A stretch of DNA of 64,000 bases from Mycteria americana (Eukaryota > Chordata > Aves > Ciconiiformes > Ciconiidae): positions 52,091,001 to 52,155,000 of the forward strand of contig NC_134371.1 in the NCBI RefSeq assembly GCF_035582795.1, given 5' to 3'. A model generated the notes under the pieces. It saw only the letters and a program-made list of their open reading frames with translations, did no database searches and was not told the DNA's origin. A program made the translations under genes and the position numbers. Every line of letters starts with the position of its first letter. Position 1 is the stretch's first letter. Shown here piece after piece: positions 36,205-48,895 of this stretch.

Positions 36205-39200
36205 GAGCATATACTTCACTTCAACTCAAATAAACAAAATAAAAATATAGAAAGGAAACACTTTATTCAATCTCATCTACGGACAGATGCCACTCCTGCT
36301 CCAGCACTTATCACCTTGCCATGATTACTACAGCCTTCCCCGTGCACTCACAATAACATTTTTGGCAGCCACCTTCACAGACACGCAGTCATGTACCATG
36401 TCACTGTCTGTCTGACTTTTACAGCCAGCGTGCTATCTGCTTGGATGGCCAAATGGGGAAATGAGTCCAGAGGCAGTTTTTCTTATTCTGCAGGCAGCTT
36501 CCCCTTACCCCAGGTGCTCACCATTTGAACTTGTTTTGGCAAGTTACTCATCACTTAAAGCAGCACAATAGCCACTCCCCAGCTGCTACAGAAATAAAAG
36601 GAGAGTTGCCCTCTAACTGGCGGAAAACAAAACAGTCAGATTTCCTTGTTGCCATTGTTTCAACACACAGCCAAACCAGGTAATTTTCACATCCTCCAGC
36701 AGGCCCCAGTCAGGTCCCCAGAAGGTTCTGTGCAAGCGCTGGTAACCAGCAAGGCAAGTTCAGGACACAGCACTAGCATCATACTGACCTGGGAGAAGAA
36801 GGGTCCTTTCCTTCTAAATCATCTTCTAGCCCTTCCACCAGCGTGCCAAGATTTCAAAAAACAGAGGAAACGGAAAGTCCGAGCTTGTGCAAGTACATCA
36901 CTACTGATTTCAGAGTCCTGGCTCTCATTGTGCCTTCCACTGAGCATAATGCAAGGCTTTGAGAAAGAGGTGCAGTCCAGCCCCCCTTGCTGCCCTGGTG
37001 TCCTGGGCAGAACAAGGTGGAGACTCAGGACTTGTCCTAAGGCAAATTGTTCTCTAACATAATTTCCAGCAGTATTTCTATAGGCATGTGTGATGGACAG
37101 GGCATCACCTACTCACATACATGAAGCAGGATCAATGCAGCAAGTGTTGCTTTTATCTTGTAACAGTGCCAGAAAACACCAGTTCCAGTGCAGCAGTGGT
37201 GGTGGGAGACAGGACAACTACAGCGTTCCTCTCCCACAGGCATGCAGAGACCTCCTCACGCTCCCGAGCAATCAGGTGGCACGGCCCTGTGGGCCCGCAA
37301 ACACCCCCCTCTGGGAACAGGGTAGCCTGGAGGCAACCTGCAACTATCAGGGGACAGCAGGGATTACTCAAGCTCTTGGTTTGCATTTCAAATTGTTGAC
37401 TCAACACAAAACAAAAACACAAAATGGCCACAAATTGCCCACACAGTGACCTGTATCGCGTCATAGACGAATGCGAGTAATCTTCGATACACCAGACCTA
37501 TTCATAAGTTTGACTGGCACTATTTTAACAAGAAACTACTCAAGAACGTTAGGACAACTAGCCAACCGCTTTATTTATACATTCCTGTTATCTCATCTGC
37601 ACACTTGGACTACTGCCTTTGCATGTGGGTGTACAGCAATAATATACATATGACTACATTCCCATAAACCGTCAGTTAAGAGTTTAGGATTTGTCATGGC
37701 CAGACTGAAACATGAACCATCCATTTAATTTATTATAAAGTTTTGTAACAACCTGTCTTTGACCAAGAATTTTGCCTGCCGAATTATGCCTCAAGTACAT
37801 TTTTTAAAATAAGACAAATGTTACCAAGGCCCAGAACTCTGATAGTTTTTGTTCCCTTTTACGCTAAACAGCGATTCTAATCTCGGTTTCAAGTTCCTCA
37901 AAGGCTAACAACAAAAACCCTTTCTCTTCAATATAAAACCACCAAGCGACTTTGGATTAACAAAGCTTAATTAAATGATTCCTTTAAGGCTTCAGTGGAT
38001 TCAGTTTCCCAAGAACAGACTTGCTTTAGGAAGCCAAAGTGAAGGACCGTTCTCTACCCCCATCACAAAGCTTGGGACATCCACACACAGCACCAATTGA
38101 CCTTGCAGGACAGACCTGAAATGGTGACTTTAAGAAGGCAGGTGATGTGCTACTGCTGTAAGTTCTTGCACGCAGACACAGCCATGCCCATGTTCACAGT
38201 GAAGCGGCCCTGGATCACAAGGCCTTTGCAGAAATATCGAAGGTGGATCCTTGCTCACCACACATAAGCAGGCATGAGATGGCTGTTATTTTGGATTTGA
38301 AGCCAAGAAAGGGAAGAGCCAGTACAACAGCTGCTGGCAGTCAGACAGACATCGTTCTTTAGGCTTGCTGGAAAGTTGCAGCCTTGTCCCAAAATGGGCC
38401 TAATGGTTTATTGTGCTGCTTGCTCTGTTACGAGTGGCAGAGCTACCATTGGGTTAAAACATTCTTTATATGACAGACCATTATGGCAATCCTGCTCCTG
38501 ACTCATTAGGGGCGTCCTCTCTCTGTCTCATCATGCCATGCATCAGATGCCACTACCTTTCACAATACTTGCATTGTATGCTCTATGCTCCTGATGTAGC
38601 GCTCAGCTCCTGGGTGTTGGTCAGAGTTCCTTCGTATTCAAACAAACAACAACAAAAAAAGTGATTTTTGGACAAAGAGCTAGACTCTACTAGCACTTGA
38701 TATTTATATTGTATAAAAGGTTCAATTTCCTACTCTATATCAAAGCCTTACTGCATTATGCATTGTGTAATCCCATCTCAAAAAGATAACAGCCCAAAAA
38801 TTCAGTTGAATTGCATCAAATGTCATACTGTATAACACGGCAGAGTGTTTGAGGAAGGCAAAGTTTCAAGCTTGACCAGTTATAAAAGGAAGAACCTTTA
38901 CATCTATGCTGTGGGCTATAAACGGGAACAAATCTCCTTTTATGTTCTACATTAGCAATGCTTTGACGACAGGAAAAGTCACAAAGTGAAGACATACTAA
39001 AAAAGTTTGCAAGTATTAGCAGTGTGTTGGAATTATTCCTTATTATGTGACTATTCTGAAAAGTGATTTAACAAAGATACCATTGAAGGATATAAGTTAG
39101 CAGGAAATGTTGCTATTTCCATGTGGGTGTACAATTCACAAATAAGACTATTTCTCTACAGTTATTGGAACTCTTCCTCAGGGAGTGTAGTGGAGCTTTC

Positions 39201-42200
39201 CACGTACAGTTAAGCTGGGGGTAACACTTCTTAGTGCTCTCAGACTTATTTGCTGAAGCTGGCCATATTCACTGATACTTGCTTTGTTAAATTAAGAGAA
39301 GCGAATTGTAATAAAGCTTTACTTCCACCCCTAAAGGGAGAAGATACAACTGGCTGTATATGTACAAGAAACAAACAAAATGAGTAATCATGAAGTGGCT
39401 TTAAAACAAAAACAAAACCCCCTTCAAAAATTAACACACTCATGGAGGTAAAGGCCAACAGGCTTAGACTACAAGATCTCAAGTTATATAAGTAAGAGCA
39501 ATAATGCTATTGTGACTCATTTATTAGGGAATCTTTACTGCCTTCAGTTAACAAAAAAAAAATTGTGTGATGATGGCACATTTGAAATTATCCACTTACA
39601 TAAAATGATTTCTTGCTTCTGAGTTGCTGTTTGTGAATAGCTGCAATTTGAACAGAGATCTGAATAAAGATCCTTCTACCCCCTGACTGTAACACAGACT
39701 CAAAATGAAAGTTTATTAGCAATGAGCAAAAGCGTAAGCAGATTAACATGAAATATTCAAACTTTCCAGGTTCACTTGCATTTAAGCTTTTTAAGTAGGA
39801 GCTCTACACCTCTATAGTCCAAGGCAAACGTCAGCAAGGAACAATCAACCAGGTTATGTCACCACAGCTACTAACAGTCTTCTCCAGTCCTTCTCCGAGG
39901 CAGCTGTCACTGTCAAAGCCACAACAGACTACAGGTCTGATGCTCCAGCTCCCTAGACAAGGTCCCCCTGCCAACTGTAACACCATCTCACCAACCACCA
40001 CAGGACAAACTATTTCTTCTTAGTAATTTAAGTCACTGAAAACCCACAGGATATAAAACTATAAATTACCACAACCATGTCAAAAACCAACACGACCAAA
40101 ACATAGCAACAAAGTGCAGTTAGTTGTCTATAGATGAAAGCCAAGGGATTTCTAGTGTTTTCTTTCCTCTAGTGCACAAAACCAAAATGCCAGCAGCATG
40201 TTCCTTGGTAGAAGCCCAAAGACCACTTAAAAGTCCCCATTTTCAAGATGTCTTAAACTACATAACTTATTTCATTACTCCCCCCCCCCCAAACAAAGTA
40301 CAAAAGCAGCTTCAGTTTCCTCTATGATCCCCTTTGACTCTTGGAACTCCTGTGAGCAGACAAGAACACCAAGAGCTATGAATACAGCTTGTAGTTGGCA
40401 TTAACTGAACATCTTCAATTTGTGATTTACAATTGCATTACAAAATGCACATATACACAAATGTGTCTTATGGATCAAGCCATCTTTCCACAGTTAGCAA
40501 ATGATGCAATTTATTCAGTCATCACAGTCCAGATGAGACCAGTGACACTGTAAGACATCACACAAGCAATACAATAGCATGTAGTGAAGAACTACTGAAA
40601 ACTCATTTAACAAATAAAATCCATCTCGTAAAAAAATCCCACGGGAGTCTTTTGCCGCAGTATATCATCTGTGTTTCAGACTCAGCATTCCAAAATATTT
40701 AGCTTTTTCTACAACAAAGAATTTAACTTGTGTTGGAATGACTGCACACAGAGAGAAATATGGCATTCATACAAGAGCCACAAAATACCACACTTGACAA
40801 CTGTGCTTCTTGATGCAGCTCTTAAGAGCTAATTCATAGCATCTATGACTTTAACATTGTATTTTCCTCTGTTCAAAGGTCCAGTATCCCTACTTGAAGC
40901 TTTGCCAGATTAGTGCTATATTAAGCTAAACAGGCAGCCCAGGGAGGTAGAACTGAGCTGTTACTGTTATCCTTGCACAGAGCTTCAAAGGAAGTCCACT
41001 TACTAATCCCATCTTTGGACCATGAATGGCATGACCACAAAATAATGATTCCCACCTACAAGGACAGAGAGGTTAAGATGCTTGATCTTTTGCATTTGCT
41101 CAAAAAACTTTTATTGCATTACCATTCTTCTGATATTCTTGTTTTAAGACTTCCCTCCCTCTCTTTGCAATTCTGCAGATTCCTTTCCACCAAGACTCCT
41201 GGACAGTGCAAAGACGTGGATCACAAGACACATCCAGGAGCTGACTGGTTTTCTTTGAGCACGTACATGTGTTTCCCTGTGGACCCAAACAGTGACAAAC
41301 ACAGAAGAACTCTCTGCTCTTCAAGTGACATCTCAGGAGCATACTGAGGTAAACATTGCCAACAAGGCTGAGCAGCTACTCCCAGTGCTTGGAGACCGTG
41401 AAAAGGAAGCAGCAGTGAAACAACCCTCACAGTCGTCATGCTCCCGGTCAACGATTTTTGCCCATTAGTATCTACCAGATGCAATTGTCATACACAAATA
41501 AAGTCGTGGGTGTGCCTGTCTGTGCCTCCATGTAACCTGGGAGGGGGAAGGAAAAGAAAAAAAAAAGGTAATGAAGATTGAAACATTTGTAGCTCAATTT
41601 AAGAACAGAAAGAAGCTTTCTCCAGAACAAGTGTCCACAGGTAGTTAATAAAGGAAATTGGAGACTTCTGCTTGACAAAAAAACACAGCTAGGCCTTCTT
41701 CCTTCCACATCTTAAATCTCTTTGCTCCATTCCATTCCTCTCTCCACTTCTGAAGACATCAATCCTCAAAAATAAAGACCATGCATTTTCTCTGCAGATC
41801 AATTACTTTAAATACAATGGAGGGACACTGTACAAGTATGATCACTGAAAAGCTGAATGCTCAAAACCAGTTTGTTACTCTGATCTGTGTATATTCTGTT
41901 TGTAGATCAGCATGTATGTCCGGCAATCAGAGGCACAATGACACATTTTAGCACGTAGGGTGCGTTCTCCCTTTATCACCACCTCCCCTTCGGATACACA
42001 CCCTCAGTGTTCCTTCAGCCAGCACTATGCTGCTCCTCATATTAAATTTAGAAACAGACCTCTGAATCACCAGTTCCTGTTGTTGAAAGTAGCTAGAAAC
42101 AGATGTTACAGCAAAAGAAGTTTCCTAGCAAACAATTATAGAATAATCTGCCTACTACGTTAGATGCCATTGTTACAAAATCTTTTTAAACCCTAGAACA

Positions 42201-42239
42201 AGAGGTTTTATAGATTTATATGAAACTAAGTAATTTCAT

Positions 42240-44450
42240 TCCCTGAGGTGTCTAATCCTTCCTAGAATCATATTAATTCTTACCCGTAACGGTTTCATGC
42301 AGCAGCGAGTTCCAGAGATTAATTGTTCACTATAAGAAGAAAAAAAAAAAAATCCCACCAAAAGAACCCTCAAAAATGTTGCTTATAAACTCATTGCTTG
42401 TGAGCCCTCTCACTGCACTTACTCCACTCCATTCTACTTTTCCTTGTTACTTCATCAGATGCACCTTCAAGAAGAGCAACAGAAAAGATCTGAGCTACTA
42501 CTTTGCAAGAGCAGCACAAAGATTCCAAAACTGGTTATATGCAAGAAAGATCAGTTCCAGAGAGAGGACAGCAGAATTCAGACAGCGCTACACACAAGCT
42601 AACCCACCCTGCAGAGAGGAATTACTTCCTAGCATAAGCAGAGTGGAAATGCACCCAAGTTTCCCGGTCTGAGTCTATGAGGAACCATATGCATGGTTAG
42701 GAAACTCTTGGCAACCACTTGTGGACTCCAATTTTTTCTGTTGCTCTCAAAATATGTAACAGAGGAACTACGTATCTCAGGCCTAGAGGCACCATCCATG
42801 TATGTGCCTCACATGTATGTATGTACATACATACACACACACAATATATATACTTTCCATCAGAAAGGCCAGCTCATGCTCAATTATTCAGCATGTGAGA
42901 AACATTTTGTTTTGCAGGTTTGTATAGTCCCATGTATGAATTACTGAAGCCAGAGGGATACCACAGACCACTATACTCAATTATTCCTGTATTTAGCCCA
43001 GAGGACTACATGTAACTGTAAGCCAAACCTTTGTTTGCCTAACATAACACTTCCAGAAAAGCTTTCAGCCCTGGGAACATTTTGGGTGGAATCCACCACT
43101 TTCCTTTGTCATTTATTTGTTCCAGTGCTTATGCTCTCTCACTGTTACAAATGCATGTCTTATTTCCAATTCCCTGATTTCAGCTCCCAGCCATCAGTTC
43201 TGTGTTACGCCTGTTTCTGCTAGCCTTTTAGCCTCCAGCGTGCTCTCCCTCAGAAGGTGCTTCCCACCAATTATCAAGTCACCCCATTTATCTATCAAGA
43301 AACAACAGATCCAGCAACAGAATGAGCTTTTCAGGCTCTCCTTGTGGTACCTGAACACCACCCAGCCTTCAAATACCTCCTCTGACTCTTTTCTGAACTC
43401 ACTCCCATTTTCAAGAGGCTGCTCACAACCCCAGAATCATACACAATTCGCCTTCTTTTGCCCCTCCTACTTATACACCCAAATTTATACGCCTTTTCTG
43501 CCCTGCAAGAAGGCAGTCATGTCCAGTTGTTTACTCACTACTGTATCCCCAGGCAGTCTTCTCCCCAAGCTCCTATCCTGTCACTACGTTGAAGTACAAC
43601 ACCTGCAGGCCCCATGATCTTGCATCAGACTATATTAAAATGCACTTTTGATTGATACAGCTCACCAGGATACCCAGATTACTCTGTACGAGCTGCCTTG
43701 TCCTCACTTACCATGCTGCCTAGCATGATAGGGCCTGCCAACTGTATCAGTACAGACCCTGGCCTTGTCTCCAGGTACTTGATGAAAAGGTTCAATGGAA
43801 TCTGGCCTCACCTCAATCCTTAAAACAGATTTCTAGAAGCATACCCATTTGATAATGATTCACCACCAATGACTAACTTTTAAACATCAGTTAGTCAGTT
43901 CTTAATTCGTTTACTTTTGCAATACCACATAGCACTAAAGTGTCAGGACAGGAGTCCCAAAGGGGTATGTCAAAGTCCTAACTGACTACCTCTGCTGTTG
44001 CCGAGAAAGGGAACTATAGGTAGCACTTGGAAGGAGCTAGGGACTAGTAGAGGACCACAAGGGTTGGACTGTCTCTCTGCCCCTGCATCAGATGCCTTTT
44101 GAAGACATAACTTTACTACACCTCATGCAGGTCCCCTCCTCAAGTGAAACTATGTTTGGAAACTATGTTTCCAGCATATCACAATTTTTGCTAAGACACA
44201 TTTCCCTTTAAGTGATACAGACCAATATTAGTCTGTCTAATGTTTCATCAATTGAATATTGCATTAACTTCTCCAATATTTTGATGAGGATTAATGTCAA
44301 GCTAGCTGGAATATGGTTAAATCAGTCACCCACCCTTCCCTTGTCTACTCTGGCACAGTTAATTTTAAGACTCTCAATACCAAGAGTTATTAAAAATTGT
44401 CTGCAGGCCTGCAGACTTTTCAGCAAGCTCTTTAAAACAACGAAGTCATA
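42240..44450 (-). mobile_element. Degraded ancient CR1/L3-like LINE relic
   Basis: Scattered segments resemble, in the right order, my memory of the reverse complement of old amniote CR1/L3-type LINE consensus. They are a GAGTTCCAGAGATTAATTG-like piece near 42310, a piece near 43640-43710 around ACCAGGATACCCAGATTACT, a piece near 43780-43920 around AGTTAGTCAGTTCTTAATTC, and a piece near 44260-44310 around TGTCAAGCTAGCTGGAATAT. Conserved order supports one old insertion with its 3' end on the left, although 42.4-43.6 kb is hardly recognisable and may be something else. No open frame survives. The assignment rests on recall and not on alignment. Confidence 0.4.
42811..42853 (+). repeat. Compound microsatellite with a perfect palindrome
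   Basis: A (TGTA)n tract turns into (TACA)n, then (CA)n, then (TA)n. Bases 42814-42835 are a perfect 22-base palindrome centred on GTAC. It could extrude as a hairpin and is likely length-polymorphic. It falls inside the area assigned to the old LINE relic. Confidence 0.85.
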
Positions 44451-47400
44451 GCACTGCTGATCTACATATGTCTATCCCTAGAAGGTAATAAACCTTTATT
44501 CATTAAGTTGGATTTAATTCTCTGTTGGAATGGCATTCATGGTATCACATTCTGCACCTTCCCAAACACAGAACAGTATTAAGAAATATTTCTACTTTTC
44601 TTGCATGAGCTACTTATTATCTCCATCTAGTAACTAGAATTATTTGTTTCCTAACATACTTCAGCTGTAGAAAATATGCAGAGTTAATTCTCTAACTTAC
44701 TTCCTAACCCCTAATGTGCACTAATTCTCATGTATCCATTGTCCCCTTAATTACTGTATCTTGCTTTGAAATTTGTAGATGTGTCCTGAAACCAGAGGGC
44801 TATTAGTGTAGTTGTCGTCTTTTTTCTTTAAACCAGAATTTCAGCTTTTGGGCTATTTAGTATCTTCTTATAGAGATCTGTTTTTCATTCACATTTTTCT
44901 TCCTACAGTAACATCAAGTTCTCCATGATGACAAATATGCTCTTTTGAAGCATTAAGTATAATTTCTTTGGGGCTGCTCTCTGTTTGTCCATCCTGTACT
45001 TAACTGGGTCACACTCGATGGTCCCATGGCAACCACCAACTTCCAGTTGTGTGATATCAAAGTCCACAGTAGCTGTCTCAGCTGAAGAGCTGAAACAAGA
45101 GCTGACCTGCAATGGGCTGAATTTCCAAGGCACTGAACACCTTCCCGTGATGCCAACAGGATGTTCAGCATCTCAGAAGCAACAAAACAAAACAGAGTGC
45201 ATAAAAGGGAAACAAACCTGTATGTTTGCTGATTAGCCATTTAAAGCATCTCCAAAAACCATTTAAAAAAAGATCCATATTAATTTATCCTATTCCTTGA
45301 CTGTAAAGGTAAGGCATTTACCAAGTCACCAATTTGGTGGGTCAACCAGACTGGACAACGAACACATTCAGGCTCCTCCTCATCAGCCTGATCCTCACCC
45401 AGACTAATAGTTTCTGCATACTACCAGCCATCTGCTGCTTGTTTGATGAACAAGGCAAAATGAACTGACCTCAGTCCTATCCCAGTGTGGCACTACCACA
45501 GAAACTGCAGTGCTCCTCAGCAGTCCCAACAGAGAAGAAAGGCAGCGCAAAGCACACACACTCTGAGTGTAGATACAACATTCCTTATCTGCCTAAGGTG
45601 GAACCATCTACGCTCTACCTGGATTTGCACATGCAGTTGATTAAACTTTAGTACAGAATCAGTCCTTAGCTTCTAGGACTAAGTCTTTCACAGGGCAATA
45701 AAACTTAATGCATTCAGCAAGAAAACCACAACATTTGGTTTTGTAATTGCCACAATAGTAGGAAAAACATTCAGAACCTTCCAGTTTCACAACTTTATTT
45801 AAATAAATATGCTAACTATGCATACACAGTGATCTGTTAAGTATCCTAGAAGCGTGGTGGTAGCAGTCTACAGATGTAATTCTGCAGTTCAACATATGAT
45901 GGACTTTCCCACATAATCAGGAGTCCCACATGGCTCTTGAAGCACATACTTGCATGCATTTAGTTAGAGTAGAAATTCCTTATGACGTTTAGCAAGAGTC
46001 TAAATTCAGTAGCTGAAAAGGAAATAACTTGGGTTCTTGCTGTACATCTGCCACTGCAAATTATTTTGCACAACTGAAAATGACTAAGGAAAAATACATA
46101 GTTTGGTCATTCCTCCTCTTATTAAAACAGCAAAATGGGAAGGAAAGTGAAGTGGGGGGGAAGACTGCAGCAGTACATTAAAAAGCAAAATGGAGAGCCC
46201 TACCCATACCTTCTGCAACAAATTCCCCCTAAATTAGGCAGCAAATATTCAAAACCACCAGTCTGCACAGACAGTTCAGTCTGAAACGTACACTCCCTGT
46301 GCTGGATTCCTCTGTCCCCTCCTCTCAGGCTTGTGGTAAACGTAACTATGCAGGTTGCCAAAAGCCTCAGATACTAAAACATTCAGCCTTTTTCTACTAC
46401 CCAGATTTTGCCAAAGTCCTCTGCTTCATACAGATATCTAAAAAAGCTTTGTATGGGATGGGAAGAATCTCAGTTTGGGCTGGAATTCCAAGATTTGCTG
46501 GGAGGCCTCATACTCCTCTTTAACTTCCTTCATCCTCCTCCCCATCAACTTTGAAAAATCTCACAAGAAATCAGCACCTTTACCGACCTAAGAAGTGCAT
46601 TCGATTCACTATAAAAGATTAAATGTGTGAACTAGAAGTTTCTACTGAAACTCTCAGTCATCACACAGTTAATGACAGCTTTAAGATGCCATAACAGTGT
46701 TACAAAGGTCTATTGCAAAGACTAAAGTCAGTTCACATTCCTCTCATAATTTCTGCTTAAGGTTAGCAGAGTCTGAAGGAGTTGCTTGAATATTAAATTC
46801 AGATTAAAGTGCAGAGTGACTTTAAAATACAAGTGCTATTCCTGACTAGTAATATTATCTGCATCCACATAAACCCTCCCAAATCCTTAAGAACAGCCTT
46901 CCTATATAACATAATCCACTTTGAGGCTTTGTCTGCATAAGGCACTTTGGATTACTTCTTAAGAGACAAAAACCATACAAATTAAAAAATTGATTGATTA
47001 AACTGCTCGAGACCCTCTTCAGATGCTTTTTTCCAGAATCAGAGTGACTCTCAATTATTCTGCCTCAGAGATGTAGGGCAGTTAAAGCAATTCACTTTAA
47101 ATTCACACCTTCAGCTGACTCGAATAATTTCTCAATGGCATGTGAAGACAAGCCCTTAACTCCAGAACCACAGACAGGATTTACTCAGGAGTAACTGTCC
47201 AAAATATCTCCCTCGGGAGACAGGCCCAGACAACACAACGCATCAGGATGCTGGTTCAACAACAAACCATTCTAAGAAGAATGCCACACAATTACAAAAG
47301 CTTGAATTCTGGTAAATAAATTCATGACTGTGTATTTGCCAGGTTTGTCTTAGAGAAGCATTTCCAACAGGCACCTAGCCTTACTTTGAAAAGCCTCTTA

Positions 47401-47587
47401 TTCTGACACAATTTTCCAAGACTCCTCTCCATTCCCTCCCTCCCTTCCCATTCCTACGCTTTCTCCACAAGCTGCATCCCCCAGCTGCTCTTTCCCCAAA
47501 CCCAGCCTGCCGCCCCGACAGCTGACACACGGGGCACAATCTAACACAAAACCTGACAGCCCCTTGTCGTAAGATTTCAAGCATCAC

Positions 47588-47699
47588 CTGAATACAACGC
47601 AAAGCAGCCTGGAACAGGAATTGCAGGTTCAGATCCAGCAGAGAGGTGCCTTGACTTCGGAGGCTCCCTCCCCTGCAGCTAGGCTCTCACTGTTTTTTC
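47588..47699 (-). other. Weak candidate noncoding exon inside the intron
   Basis: The minus strand has ATGTATCCCCAG|GAAAAAAC (exon start 47699) and TATTCAG|GTGATG (exon end 47588). The polypyrimidine tract is weak. The 112-base interval is purine-rich and lies in a GC-richer patch. It could be the second noncoding LRRC8D exon, but the support is only splice-site shape. Confidence 0.15.
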
Positions 47700-48862
47700 C
47701 TGGGGATACATTTTCAGATCAGAGCCACGGCCTGCTGCAGATACAGATCAGCTTTGCTCATCCCACAGTTCTCTGTCACTGACAAAAAATAGCTCTGGAG
47801 GGAGAGGAGGAGGTTTTCAGCTGTTTTCTTCTCGAGTCCTCTCCAGCCATTTCCTCTGTCTTTGTCCTCTCCTTCCAGCTTTTATACCTTGCAATAAGGG
47901 AGAAGCCATTTTCTCATGTTCATGGCTTGATGTCAGCGTAACTGTTTTCTTACTCTGTGGAGCCAGTAAACCCCCAGATCTGCCTTTAAAACAAATTTAA
48001 TAGTAGCCACAATGTTCCAACAGCACCTTCAACAACATGATCACCAGGCTTTTCCCTAAGAGCTGAAAGAAGCTGGCATCTTACTTGTTTCCTTACCAAA
48101 GACAGCCCAGAGAAGCAGCTGGAGCCACAGAGGAGTGGTCCGGATAGATGCTTCTACTAGGCACCACCGATACTCTACGGGGTTCAAAAGAACCACAGGA
48201 GAGGGACATTTTCCTAGACATGATCAAAAATAGACAGCTTTAAGATGGCTGGAAAGCATGTAATATTCTAGTCTTCAATTCTCTCATAAACAGTAACTTT
48301 ATTCTTCCTGAAACATTGATCGACATTTGATCCTGTTATGAACAATTCTGAGGCCTCCCCCACAGAGCATCTAAGCTGCATCACATTAAAGCTGTTCCTT
48401 TCTCCTTGCCTCTAGCATATTCCTAACATGTAAACAACTCTGCTGTGCACACAAGCAAAGGCACAGCTAGCTAGCGAAAGCTGCAGCACTAAGGGCACCA
48501 TAGGAACCCATCCAATCCTAACAACCCATTATTTTCACAGGGCACTGTATTTATTAACTAGAAGCCGACTGCTACTAATGCAAATGTACACGTGAAAAAT
48601 GATCCCATTAGAAAAGCCGAGAGTATTATTTTTCATGGATAGCCATGTTTCACAGGCTTTGTTACCCCCCCATAAGCCAAACATACAAGAGAAGTCAGTC
48701 TGAATGACTGAAGAATTGTGACAAGACTAGGAGACAGGCAAGTGTCAGAAAATCCAAGCAGGCTTACTGTCTGAGGATTTCTCAGTTGATGTGACACACA
48801 TGACAAGTAATGTTCTTGTGGCCAACCCTGAAAACCTATAGGGACTACTTCCAGTTCAGCTT

Positions 48863-48895
48863 AAAAAAAAAGGGAAAAAAAAAAAAAAGAAAAAC
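48863..48895 (+). repeat. A-rich purine tract
   Basis: A run of A with short G interruptions, probably the remnant of a poly(A) tail or slippage product. No target-site duplication or retrocopy was recognised next to it. Confidence 0.8.

Noticed and set aside
43117..43617. 166-codon plus-strand open frame
   Set aside because: It lies within the area of old LINE relics, is Ser/Leu/Pro-rich, and has no known domain.
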